From positions 6,062,976-6,126,975 of the forward strand of contig CP136069.1 of NCBI GenBank assembly GCA_032622095.1: DNA of 64,000 nucleotides, written 5' to 3'. The notes beneath the pieces are model-generated. The model saw only the letters and a program-made list of their open reading frames with translations, made no database searches and had not been told where the DNA came from. Both the position numbers and the translations under genes were made by a program. Source of the DNA: Siphonodentalium dalli (taxonomy: Eukaryota; Mollusca; Scaphopoda; Gadilida; Siphonodentaliidae). Within the stretch, counting starts at the first letter, position 1, and the number at the start of each line of letters is the position of its first letter. This document shows, piece by piece, positions 54,611-64,000 of this stretch.

Positions 54611-55032
54611 ATCGTATATAAAAAAAATTAACAATGGTCATCCCAACATAACAAGTAAACAGTATAAATTATATAGTGAACATATATACATTTATAAAAT
54701 GCATTTGGATAATGTTAAAACCTGAGACAAATGTAACAATTAATAATTTGAAGGTCGAGTTAAATTAAAGTGAAAGATTGAGAAAAGATCCCTCGGTTTC
54801 TCATTATCTATTACTAATTAATAGTCTGTAGATTTTACATACGAGTTAGTAAATGTAGAGTATAATTGTATATATATCCAGCAGTAGATTAACCAATTGA
54901 AATAATTAGACTTAGTTAAGTTTCTGAAAATAATTTCACTACGTACACGTATAAGGGGCCATTCCATCATGACCTGAGGATAAACATGCTAGTCTTGGGA
55001 TGCACATTATATCCAACTGACTTGACAATATA
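54611..55032. other. AT-rich low-copy DNA, no gene seen
   Basis: No tandem repeat, no open frame of note and no inverted ends detected. It may be the body of the retroposed sequence whose 3' end is at 54552, but nothing coding is left. Confidence 0.55.
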
Positions 55033-55099
55033 TACATACACATACATACACATACATACACATACATACACATACATACACATACATATACATATATAT
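55033..55099. repeat. Microsatellite, (catacataca)n grading into (ta)n
   Basis: About six copies of a 10-bp ca/ta unit followed by catata and tata tracts. Confidence 0.95.
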
Positions 55100-55283
55100 T
55101 TATATATTTTTTTAGTTGTATAATGTTTTGGTAGTTATCTCAGTCTTCATTTGGAATCTATATATAATTCTAACCTAGAGACAAAACAATGAGAAACTAA
55201 AAGGACTGATACATAATTTGGAACAAAATTTATAGTGAGAGCAACTCATTGAAATACCAGTCAGCATTGGATAGCATTGTATA

Positions 55284-56999
55284 GTTCTGCTAATCTGATA
55301 TGATGCGGTTGGGTCCTGCTAATCTGATATTATGTGGTTGGGTCCTGCTAATGTGATATGATGTGGTTGGGTCCTGCTAATATGATATGATGTGGTTGGG
55401 TTCTGCTAATCGGCTATGATGTGGTTGGGTCCTGCTAATATGATATGATGTGGTTGGGTCCTGCTAATCTGCTATGATGTGGTTGGGTTATGCTAATCTG
55501 CTATGATGTGGTTGGTCCTGCTAATATGATATGATGTGGTTGGGTTCTGCTAATCGGCTATGATGTGGTTGGGTCCTGCTAATATGATATGATGTGGTTG
55601 GGTCCTGCTAATCTGCTATGATGTGGTTGGGTTATGCTAATCTGCTATGATGTGGTTGGGTCCTGCTAATCTGCTATGATGTGGTTGGTCCTGCTAATAT
55701 GATATGATGTGGTTGGGTCCTGCTAATCTGCTATGATGTGGTTGGGTTATGCTAATCTGCTATGATGTGGTTGGGTCATGCTAATCTGCTATGATGTGGT
55801 TGGTCCTGCTAATATGCTATGATGTGGTTGGGTTATGCTAATCTGCTATGATGTGGTTGGGTCCTGCTAATCTGCTATGATGTGGTTGGTCCTGCTAATA
55901 TGATATGATGTGGTTGGGTCCTGCTAATCTGCTATGATGTGGTTGGGTTATGCTAATCTGCTATGATGTGGTTGGGTCCTGCTAATCTGCTATGACGTGG
56001 TTGGTCCTGCTAATCTGCTATGATGTGGTTGGGTTATGCTAATCTGCTATGATGTGGTTGGGTCCTGCTAATCTGCTATGATGTGGTTGGTCCTGCTAAT
56101 ATGATATGATGTGGTTGGGTCCTGCTAATCTGCTATGATGTGGTTGGGTTATGCTAATCTGCTATGATGTGGTTGGGTCCTGCTAATCTGCTATGATGTG
56201 GTTGGTCCTGCTAATATGCTATGATGTGGTTGGGTTATGCTAATCTGCTATGATGTGGTTGGGTCCTGCTAATCTGCTATGATGTGGTTGGTCCTGCTAA
56301 TATGATATGATGTGGTTGGGTCCTGCTAATCTGCTATGATGTGGTTGGGTTATGCTAATCTGCTATGATGTGGTTGGGTCCTGCTAATCTGCTATGATGT
56401 GGTTGGTCCTGCTAATCTGCTATGATGTGGTTGGGTCCTGCTAATCTGCTATGATGTGGTTGGGTCCTGCTAATCTGCTATGATGTGGTTGGTCCTGCTA
56501 ATATGCTATGATGTGGTTGGATCCTGCTAATATGCTATGATGTGGTTGGGTCCTGCTTATCTGCTATGACGTGGTTGTGTCCTGCTAATCTGCTATGATG
56601 TTGTTGAGTTCTGCTAATCTGATATGATGCGGTTGGGTTCTGCTATGATGTGGTTGGGTCCTGCTAATCGGCTATGATGTGGTTGAGTTCTGCTAATCTG
56701 CTATGATGTGGTTGGGTCCTGCTAATCTGCTATGACGTGGTTGTGTCCTGCTAATCTGCTATGATGTGGTTGAGTTCTGCTAATCTGATATGATGCGGTT
56801 GGGTTCTGCTAATCTGATATGATGCGGTTGGGTTCTGCTAATCTGCTATGATGTGGTTGAGTTCTGCTAATCTGCTATGATGTGGTTGGGTCCTGCTAAT
56901 CTGCTATGATGTGGTTGGGTCCTGCTAATATGATATGATGTGGTTGGTCCTGCTAATCTGATATGATGTGGTTGGGTCCTGGTGAATTGCTATATTGCT
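55284..56999. repeat. 28/29-bp satellite array, about 60 units, with a 7-unit higher-order repeat
   Basis: The basic unit is tcctgctaatctgctatgat followed by gtggttggg (29 bp); a 28-bp form lacks one g (ggttggtcc). Variants are ctgcta or atgata, and gtcct, gttat or gttct. The 28-bp form recurs near 55684, 55799, 55884, 55998, 56084, 56200, 56285, 56401 and 56488. Spacing alternates about 115 and 86 bp, giving a block of about 201 bp (4 + 3 units). The edges (55284-55500 and 56500-56999) are less regular, with ctgatatgatgcgg and ttgagttc variants. The last unit, at 56976-56999, is decayed. Confidence 0.97.
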
Positions 57000-57001
57000 G
57001 T

Positions 57002-57380
57002 TAGGGCAAACTGATGCTGTTAACAAAAAGTACCGTTATATTTTTTAAATTAGTATTTTTCGCTGTGTTCCGATAATCTGAACATATCCAGGAAACGCCA
57101 TTATGCGTATGAAACATTCAAAAACATATTTATTGCGAAAAATATTTAATACTGGTTGTATTAGTTGTTGAAAATCGACTATAATCAAGGTGGTTATTCA
57201 CGTCGTTTCAAAAATACCAGCGCAGCCATTATTATATTTTTTCAAAAATATAAATGCTCTTGTATGTTTCATACACACACTGGTTTTTTTCTCAAAATCG
57301 CTCGGATTAGCCAACACAACGAACATGACAACTTTAGAAAAAATAACGTTACTTTTTCGTAACGGCATCAGTTTGCCCTA
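57002..57380. mobile_element. 379-bp inverted-repeat element joined to the 28/29-bp satellite
   Basis: tagggcaaactgatgctgtt (57002) is inverted at the right end (aacggcatcagtttgcccta, ending at 57380, one mismatch). Weaker inverted similarity continues inward through aaaaagta and ttattttt blocks for about 100 bp. A TA lies at each border, which would fit a Tc1/mariner-type target, but satellite units in opposite orientation lie directly outside both ends, so the true element may be longer. There is no transposase frame. Confidence 0.7.
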
Positions 57381-57437
57381 CCCGCATCATAGCAATTTAG
57401 CAGGATCATCAGCATCATAGCATATTAGCAGGACCAT
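57381..57437 (-). repeat. Two satellite units in inverted orientation
   Basis: On the minus strand this reads tcctgctaatatgctatgat followed by gctgatga, then tcctgctaaattgctatgat followed by gcggg. These are recognisable 28/29-bp units, pointing the other way from the array at 55284-56999. They mirror the decayed last unit on the left side of the 379-bp element. Confidence 0.9.
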
Positions 57438-57777
57438 TTACCAGGGGTGATTACAACAAGCGACAACCGCCTGTTATATATTATGTATTATATCTCAAAC
57501 ACTGTTTTTGAAGTTTAATGGGAAATAAACATATTGTATTGTATTGTATTGATTAGTAGAACATGTCTGCTAATTATTGTTTGACCGATAGCTGTGGAAA
57601 GTTCCCTCCAACCTTCACAACATTTCGATAAGGGGTCCTTCTTTAATATATTATCAAGTTGGTGATCCCTGCTGTTCAGATATGATGCTGGCTGACAACA
57701 CGATGCCATTCAGAAAAAAATACACGTCAATGTTTCGTGGTGTTCGGCCGATTCGAGTGATTTGAGAACAGTTATTT
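57438..57777. other. Low-copy DNA with a LINE-like 3' tail
   Basis: No gene seen. On the plus strand AATAAA at 57524-57529 is followed by four TATTG units at 57532-57551. A poly(A) signal followed by a short simple-repeat tail is typical of some non-LTR retrotransposon 3' ends. Only a short AT-rich stretch precedes it, with no reverse transcriptase sequence. The open frames here are short and without motifs. Confidence 0.5.
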
Positions 57778-57785
57778 GAAAACAT

Positions 57786-58140
57786 ATATGTGACCCGCCA
57801 TATCAAATCCAATTTTAATAATTTGTTCTTGTATTCTTGAACAATTTTATAATTTCACCCATACAGAGCCCCAGACAAACATGAGCAGACGACACTCTTC
57901 TTGGTGCTTCTATATATGTGTGGGGCTCCCTGCAGGGTAATGGATGTTTTTTTTATTTTATGTCCTAAAAATTGTAAGAAACATTTATTTAAAAAAACAT
58001 GATAAAAAATTGTTAGGCCAATGCATTCTCTTATATATGCGAGGCGACCTATGGTCGACTCGCATATATAAGAGAATACATTGGCACAGGGTAAAAAAAA
58101 TCCCGACTTCCGACTGGATTTGATATGGCGGGTCACATAT
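57786..58140. mobile_element. 355-bp MITE-like element with 8-bp target duplication
   Basis: The ends atatgtgacccgccatatca (57786) and its complement (ending at 58140) match for about 26 bp. The flanks carry the exact 8-bp repeat gaaaacat at 57778-57785 and 58141-58148. The duplication size fits hAT-like transposases, although a few bases of ambiguity remain because gaaaacatata is repeated. The interior holds copy 4 of the 67-bp palindromic module next to the right end and a weak gagcccc/ggggctc inverted repeat (57865-57935). There is no coding frame. Confidence 0.82.
58018..58084. repeat. 67-bp palindromic module, copy 4
   Basis: Same sequence and orientation as copies 1 and 3, with one private change (agaataca for agaatgca). 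Preceded by gataaaaaattgttagg and followed by cacaggg, as in copy 1. Confidence 0.92.
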
Positions 58141-58148
58141 GAAAACAT

Positions 58149-58389
58149 ATAATATTTAAATATATTTTAATAATTTTTCTTAACAACCTCAGCATCATGA
58201 AAAGCATCACACTGACATCACCGTAAGAACCACAAACATAACAAGTGGAAAAATGTCAAAGCATTGAACTGAAATCATATTCAGAATGTTGACAAACCGC
58301 TGTAACAGTTTTGTTTAACAATGCTTTCATACATGCGGAGTTTGGATATTGGATAACTACCAATAATGAATATAAGAACAGATTTGATC
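58149..58389. other. AT-rich low-copy DNA between MITE and satellite, no gene seen
   Basis: Two minus-strand frames start in the 26-bp satellite and run into this stretch. They have no recognisable domain and are explained by the stop-poor satellite. Confidence 0.6.
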
Positions 58390-61300
58390 GATTTCTCCAT
58401 GTTCTTCTTAGCGGTGATTTCTCCATGTTCTTCTTTGTGGTGATTTCTCCATGTTCTTCTTTGTGGTGATTTCTCCATGTTCTTCTTTGCGGTGATTTCT
58501 CCATGTTCTTCTTAGCGGTGATTTCTCCATGTTCTTCTTAGCGGTGATTTCTCTATGTTCTTCTTAGCGGTGATTTCTCCATGTTCTTCTTTGCGGTGAT
58601 TTCTCCATGTTCTTCTTTGCGGTGATTTCTCCATGTTCTTCTCTGCGGTGATTTCTCCATGTTCTTCTTAGTGGTGATTTCTCCATGTTCTTCTTAGCGG
58701 TGATTTCCTCATGTTCTTCTTAGCGGTGATTTCTCCATGTTCTTATTAGCGGTGATTTCCCCATGTTCTTCTTAGCGGTGATTTCTCCATGTTCTTCTTA
58801 GCGGTGATTTCTCCATGTTCTTCTTAGCGGTGATTTCTCCATGTTCTTCTTAGCGGTGATTTCCCCATGTTCTTCTTAGCGGTGATTTCTCCATGTTCTT
58901 CTCTGTGGTGATTTCTCCATGTTCTTCTTAGCGGTGATTTCTCCATGTTCTTCTTTGCGGTGATTTCTCCATGTTCTTCTTAGCGGTGATTTCTCCATGT
59001 TCTTCTTAGCGGTGATTTCTCCATGTTCTTCTTTGCGGTGATTTCTCCATGTTCTTCTTAGTGGTGATTTCTCCATGTTCTTCTTAGCGGTGATTTCTCC
59101 ATGTTCTTCTTAGCGGTGATTTCTCCATGTTCTTCTTAGCGGTGATTTCTCCATGTTCTTCTTAGCGATGATTTCTCCATGTTCTTCTTAGCGGTGATTT
59201 CTCCATGTTCTTCTTAGCGGTGATTTCTCCATGTTCTTCTTTGCGGTGATTTCTCCATGTTCTTCTTAGCGGTGATTTCTCCATGTTCTTCTTAGCGGTG
59301 ATTTCTCCATGTTCTTCTTAGCGGTGATTTCTCCATGTTCTTCTTAGCGGTGATTTCTCCATGTTCTTCTTTGCGGTGATTTCTCCATGTTCTTCTTTGT
59401 GGTGATTTCTCCATGTTCTTCTTTGTGGTGATTTCTCCATGTTCTTCTTTGTGGTGATTTCTCCATGTTCTTCTTTGTGGTGATTTCTCCATGTTCTTCT
59501 TTGCGGTGATTTCTCCATGTTCTTCTTTGTGTTGATTTCTCCATGTTCTTCTTAGCGGTGATTTCTCCATGTTCTTCTTAGCGGTGATTTCTCCATGTTC
59601 TTCATAGCGGTGATTTCTCCATGTTCTTCTTAGCGGTGATTTCTCCATGTTCTTCTTTGCGGTGATTTCTCCATGTTCTTCTTAGCGGTGATTTCTCCAT
59701 GTTCTTCTTAGCGGTGATTTCTCCATGTTCTTCTTTGTGGTGATTTCTCCATGTTCTTCTTAGCGGTGATTTCTCCATGTTCTTCTTAGCGGTGATTTCT
59801 CCATGTTCTTCTTAGCGGTGATTTCTCCATGTTCTTCTTAGCGGTGATTTCTCCATGTTCTTCTCTGCGGTGATTTCTCCATGTTCTTCTTAGCGGTGAT
59901 TTCTCCATGTTCTTCTTAGTGGTGATTTCTCCATGTTCTTCTTAGCGGTGATTTCTCCATGTTCTTCTTAGCGGTGATTTCTCCATGTTCTTCTTAGCGG
60001 TGATTTCTCCATGTTCTTCTTAGCGGTGATTTCTCCATGTTCTTCATAGCGGTGATTTCTCCATGTTCTTCATAGCGGTGATTTCTCCATGTTCTTCTTA
60101 GCGGTGATTTCTCCATGTTCTTCTTTGCGGTGATTTCTCCATGTTCTTCTTAGCGGTGATTTCTCCATGTTCTTCTTAGCGGTGATTTCTCCATGTTCTT
60201 CTTAGCGGTGATTTCTCCATGTTCTTCTTTGTGGTGATTTCTCCATGTTCTTCTTAGCGGTGATTTCTCCATGTTCTTCTTTGTGGTGATTTCTCCATGT
60301 TCTTCTTAGCGGTGATTTCTCCATGTTCTTCTTAGCGGTGATTTCTCCATGTTCTTCTTAGCGGTGATTTCTCCATGTTCTTCTTAGCGGTGATTTCTCC
60401 ATGTTCTTCTTTGTGGTGATTTCTCCATGTTCTTCTTAGCGGTGATTTCTCCATTGTCTTCTTAGCGGTGATTTCTCCATGTTCTTCATAGCGGTGATTT
60501 CTCCATGTTCTTCTTAGCGGTGATTTCTCCATGTTCTTCTTTGCGGTGATTTCTCCATGTTCTTCTTAGCGGTGATTTCTCCATGTTCTTCTTAGCGGTG
60601 ATTTCTCCATGTTCTTCTTAGCGGTGATTTCTCCATGTTCTTCTTAGCGGTGATTTCTCCATGTTCTTCATAGCGGTGATTTCTCCATGTTCTTCTTAGC
60701 GGTGATTTCTCCATGTTCTTCTTAGCGGTGATTTCTCCATGATCTTCTTAGCGGTGATTTCTCCATGTTCTTCTTAGCGGTGATTTCTCCATGTTCTTCT
60801 TAGCGGTGATTTCTCCATGTTCTTCAAAGCGGTGATTTCTCCATGTTCTTCTTAGCGGTGATTTCTCCATGTTCTTCTTTGTGGTGATTTCTCCATGTTC
60901 TTCTTTGTGGTGATTTCTCCATGTTCTTCTTTGTGGTGATTTCTCCATGTTCTTCTTTGTGGTGATTTCTCCATGTTCTTCTTAGCGGTGATTTCTCCAT
61001 GTTCTTCTTTGCGGTGATTTCTCCATGTTCTTCTTAGCGGTGATTTCTCCATGTTCTTCTTAGCGGTGATTTCTCCATGTTCTTCATAGCGGTGATTTCT
61101 CCATGTTCTTCTTAGCGGTGATTTCTCCATGTTCTTCTTAGCGGTGATTTCTCCATGTTCTTCTTTGCGGTGATTTCTCCATGTTCTTCTTAGCGGTGAT
61201 TTCTCCATGTTCTTCTTAGCGGTGATTTCTCCATGTTCTTCTTAGCGGTGATTTCTCCATGTTCTTCTTAGCGGTGATTTCTCCATGTTCTTCTTTGTGG

Positions 61301-63986
61301 TGATTTCTCCATGTTCTTCTTAGCGGTGATTTCTCCATGTTCTTCTTAGCGGTGATTTCTCCATGTTCTTCATAGCGGTGATTTCTCCATGTTCTTCTTA
61401 GCGGTGATTTCTCCATGTTCTTCTTTGCGGTGATTTCTCCATGTTCTTCTTAGCGGTGATTTCTCCATGTTCTTCTTAGCGGTGATTTCTCCATGTTCTT
61501 CTTAGCGGTGATTTCTCCATGTTCTTCATAGCGGTGATTTCTCCATGTTCTTCATAGCGGTGATTTCTCCATGTTCTTCTTAGCGGTGATTTCTCCATGT
61601 TCTTCTTTGTGGTGATTTCTCCATGTTCTTCTTAGCGGTGATTTCTCCATGTTCTTCTTAGCGGTGATTTCTCCATGTTCTTCTTAGCGGTGATTTCTCC
61701 ATGTTCTTCATAGCGGTGATTTCTCCATGTTCTTCATAGCGGTGATTTCTCCATGTTCTTCATAGCGGTGATTTCTCCATGTTCTTCATAGCGGTGATTT
61801 CTCCATGTTCTTCATAGCGGTGATTTCTCCATGTTCTTCATAGCGGTGATTTCTCCATGTTCTTCTTAGCGGTGATTTCTCCATGTTCTTCTTAGCGGTG
61901 ATTTCTCCATGTTCTTTATAGCGGTGATTTCTCCATGTTCTTCATAGCGGTGATTTCTTCATGTTCTTCATAGCGGTGATTTCTCCATGTTCTTCATAGC
62001 GGTGATTTCTCCATGTTCTTCATAGCGGTGATTTCTCCATGTTCTTCTTAGCGGTGATTTCTCCATGTTCTTCATAGCGGTGATTTCTCCATGTTCTTCT
62101 TAGCGGTGATTTCTCCATGTTCTTCTTAGCGGTGATTTCTCCATGTTCTTCTTAGCGGTGATTTATCCATGTTCTTCTTTGCGGTGATTTCTCCATGTTC
62201 TTCTTAGCGGTGATTTCTCCATGTTCTTTTTAGCGGTGATTTCTCCATGTTCTTCTTAGCGGTGATTTCTCCATGTTCTTCTTTGCGGTGATTTCTCCAT
62301 GTTCTTCTTAGCGGTGATTTCTCCATGTTCTTCGTAGCGGTGATTTCTCCATGTTCTTCTTAGCGGTGATTTCTCCATGTTCTTCTTAGCGGTGATTTCT
62401 CCATGTTCTTCTTAGCGGTGATTTCTCCATGTTCTTCTTATCGGTGATTTCTCCATGTTCTTCTTAGCGGTGATTTCTCCATGTTCTTCATAGCGGTGAT
62501 TTCTCCATGTTCTTCTTAGCGGTGATTTCTCCATGTTCTTCATAGCGGTGATTTCTCCATGTTCTTCTTAGCGGTGATTTCTCCATGTTCTTCTTAGCGG
62601 TGATTTCTCCATGTTCTTCTTAGCGGTGATTTCTCCATGTTCTTCTTTGCGGTGATTTCTCCATGTTCTTCTTAGCGGTGATTTCTCCATGTTCTTCTTT
62701 GCGGTGATTTCTCCATGTTCTTCTTTGCGGTGATTTCTCCATGTTCTTCATAGCGGTGATTTCTCCATGTTCTTCTTTGCGGTGATTTCTCCATGTTCTT
62801 CTTAGCGGTGATTTCTCCATGTTCTTCTTTGCGGTGATTTCTCCATGTTCTTCTTAGCTGTGATTTCTCCATGTTCTTCTTAGCGGTGATTTCTCTATGT
62901 TCTTCATAGCGGTGATTTCTCCATGTTCTTCTTTGCGGTGATTTCTCCATGTTCTTCTTAGCGGTGATTTCTCCATGTTCTTCTTAGCGGTGATTTCTCT
63001 AAGTTCTTCATAGCGGTGATTTCTCCATGTTCTTCTTTGCGGTGATTTCTCCATGTTCTTCTTAGCGGTGATTTCTCCATGTTCTTCTTAGCGGTGATTT
63101 CTCCATGTTCTTCTTAGCGGTGATTTCTCCATGTTCTTCTTAGCGGTGATTTCTCCATGTTCTTCTTAGTGGTGATTTCTCCATGTTCTTCTTAGCGGTG
63201 ATTTCTCCATGTTCTTCTTAGCGGTGATTTCTCCATGTTCTTCTTAGCGGTGATTTCTCCATGTTCTTCTTAGCGGTGATTTCTCCATGTTCTTCTTAGC
63301 GGTGATTTCTCCATGTTCTTCTCTGCGGTGATTTCTCCATGTTCTTCTTTGCGGTGATTTCTCCATGTTCTTCTTAGCGGTGATTTCTCCATGTTCTTCT
63401 TAGCGGTGATTTCTCCATGTTCTTCTTAGCGGTGATTTCTCCATGTTCTTCTTTGCGGTGATTTCTCCATGTTCTTCTTAGCGGTGATTTCTCCATGTTC
63501 TTCTTAGCGGTGATTTCTCCATGTTCTTCTTAGCGGTGATTTCTCCATGTTCTTCTTAGCGGTGATTTCTCCATGTTCTTCTTAGCGGTGATTTCTCCAT
63601 GTTCTTCTTTGCGGTGATTTCTCCATGTTCTTCTTAGCGGTGATTTCTCCATGTTCTTCTTTGCGGTGATTTCTCCATGTTCTTCTTTGCGGTGATTTCT
63701 CCATGTTCTTCTTAGCGGTGATTTCTCCATGTTCTTCTTTGCGGTGATTTCTCCATGTTCTTCTTTGCGGTGATTTCTCCATGTTCTTCTTTGCGGTGAT
63801 TTCTCCATGTTCTTCTTAGCGGTGATTTCTCCATGTTCTTCTTTGCGGTGATTTCTCCATGTTCTTCTTTGCGGTGATTTCTCCATGTTCTTCTTAGCGG
63901 TGATTTCTCCATGTTCTTCTTAGCGGTGATTTCTCCATGTTCTTCTTTGCGGTGATTTCTCCATGTTCTTCTTTGCGGTGATTTCT
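58390..63986. repeat. 26-bp satellite array, 215 units
   Basis: Unit gatttctccatgttcttctt followed by agcggt. The first gatttct starts at 58390 and the last at 63980, exactly 215 x 26 bp apart, so there is no net indel. Main variants are cttagc, ctttgc, ctttgt, catagc and ctctgc. Private changes include gtcttc (60455) and aagttc (63001). The plus strand is pyrimidine-rich. Minus-strand frames translate to a 26-residue charged repeat (MEKSPLRRTWRNHRKEEHGE and on), but since 26 is not a multiple of 3 every frame reaches cgc taa whenever a cttagc unit falls in that phase, so frames stay short (66-118 codons). I do not regard it as coding. Confidence 0.98.
61700..62095. repeat. Sub-block of the 26-bp array enriched in the catagc variant
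   Basis: Six consecutive units carry catagc (61709-61844), then after two cttagc units and one tttatagc unit four more follow (61943-62026), with another at about 62073. Elsewhere this variant is scattered. The cluster marks a local amplification. Confidence 0.8.
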
Positions 63987-64000
63987 TTCACAGAATTTTA

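Noticed and set aside
57524-57551. A complete LINE retrotransposon
   Set aside because: Only a poly(A) signal and a four-unit TATTG tail are present. No reverse transcriptase or endonuclease sequence lies upstream in this window.
57165-58148. Short open frames of 64-97 codons between 57.1 and 58.1 kb
   Set aside because: They fall inside the 379-bp and 355-bp inverted-repeat elements or AT-rich flank, without motifs.
58390-63986. Minus-strand proteins of 66-118 residues repeating MEKSP..RRTW
   Set aside because: The same peptide appears in all three frames because 26 is not divisible by 3, and its ends are set by the phase of cttagc units. No unique sequence is present.
1-64000. Telomeric or subtelomeric repeat
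   Set aside because: No TTAGGG-type or other short G-rich telomere repeat was found on either strand.

Overview
This window is eukaryotic nuclear DNA made almost entirely of tandem repeats and small non-autonomous transposons. I find no protein-coding gene, rRNA, intact tRNA or prokaryotic feature that the sequence supports. Short TIR elements with TTAA or 8-bp target duplications, polyadenylated retroposon-like 3' ends, microsatellites and kilobase satellites point to an animal genome. A marine invertebrate such as a mollusc is only a weak guess; no diagnostic gene is present.

Layout. (1) 1-49099: one satellite of 1,022 complete 48-bp units plus a partial one, entering from beyond the left edge, with no net phase change and several local higher-order repeats (192, 288, 384 and 432-480 bp). 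Because 48 is a multiple of 3, one plus-strand frame stays open for about 16,380 codons; I judge this a by-product of the period. (2) 49085-49339: eight units of a 28-bp minisatellite that keeps 15 bp of the 48-bp unit, then a last truncated 48-bp unit. (3) 49340-53411: low-copy DNA carrying a cluster of MITE-like elements: a 445-bp element with an 8-bp duplication and a hairpin in each arm; at least two good TTAA-flanked (piggyBac-like) elements, one weaker one and one orphan end; a tRNA-like SINE remnant on the minus strand; and a partly duplicated 820-bp TTAA element. (4) 53461-54392: a 35-bp satellite that starts inside a sequence duplicated at the end of that 820-bp element. (5) 54393-55283: short repeats, a polyadenylated 3' end on the minus strand and a microsatellite. 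(6) 55284-57437: a 28/29-bp satellite with a 7-unit (about 201-bp) higher-order repeat, next to a 379-bp inverted-repeat element with inverted copies of the same satellite on its far side. (7) 57438-58389: low-copy DNA with a LINE-like 3' tail and a 355-bp MITE with an 8-bp duplication. (8) 58390-63986: a 26-bp satellite of 215 units, also without phase change, ending 14 bp before the right edge.

There are no genes that work together. The coherent theme is repeat birth. Three of the satellites visibly abut or share sequence with another repeat or a transposon end, and a 67-bp palindromic module recurs four times at the same subterminal place in elements that have different termini.
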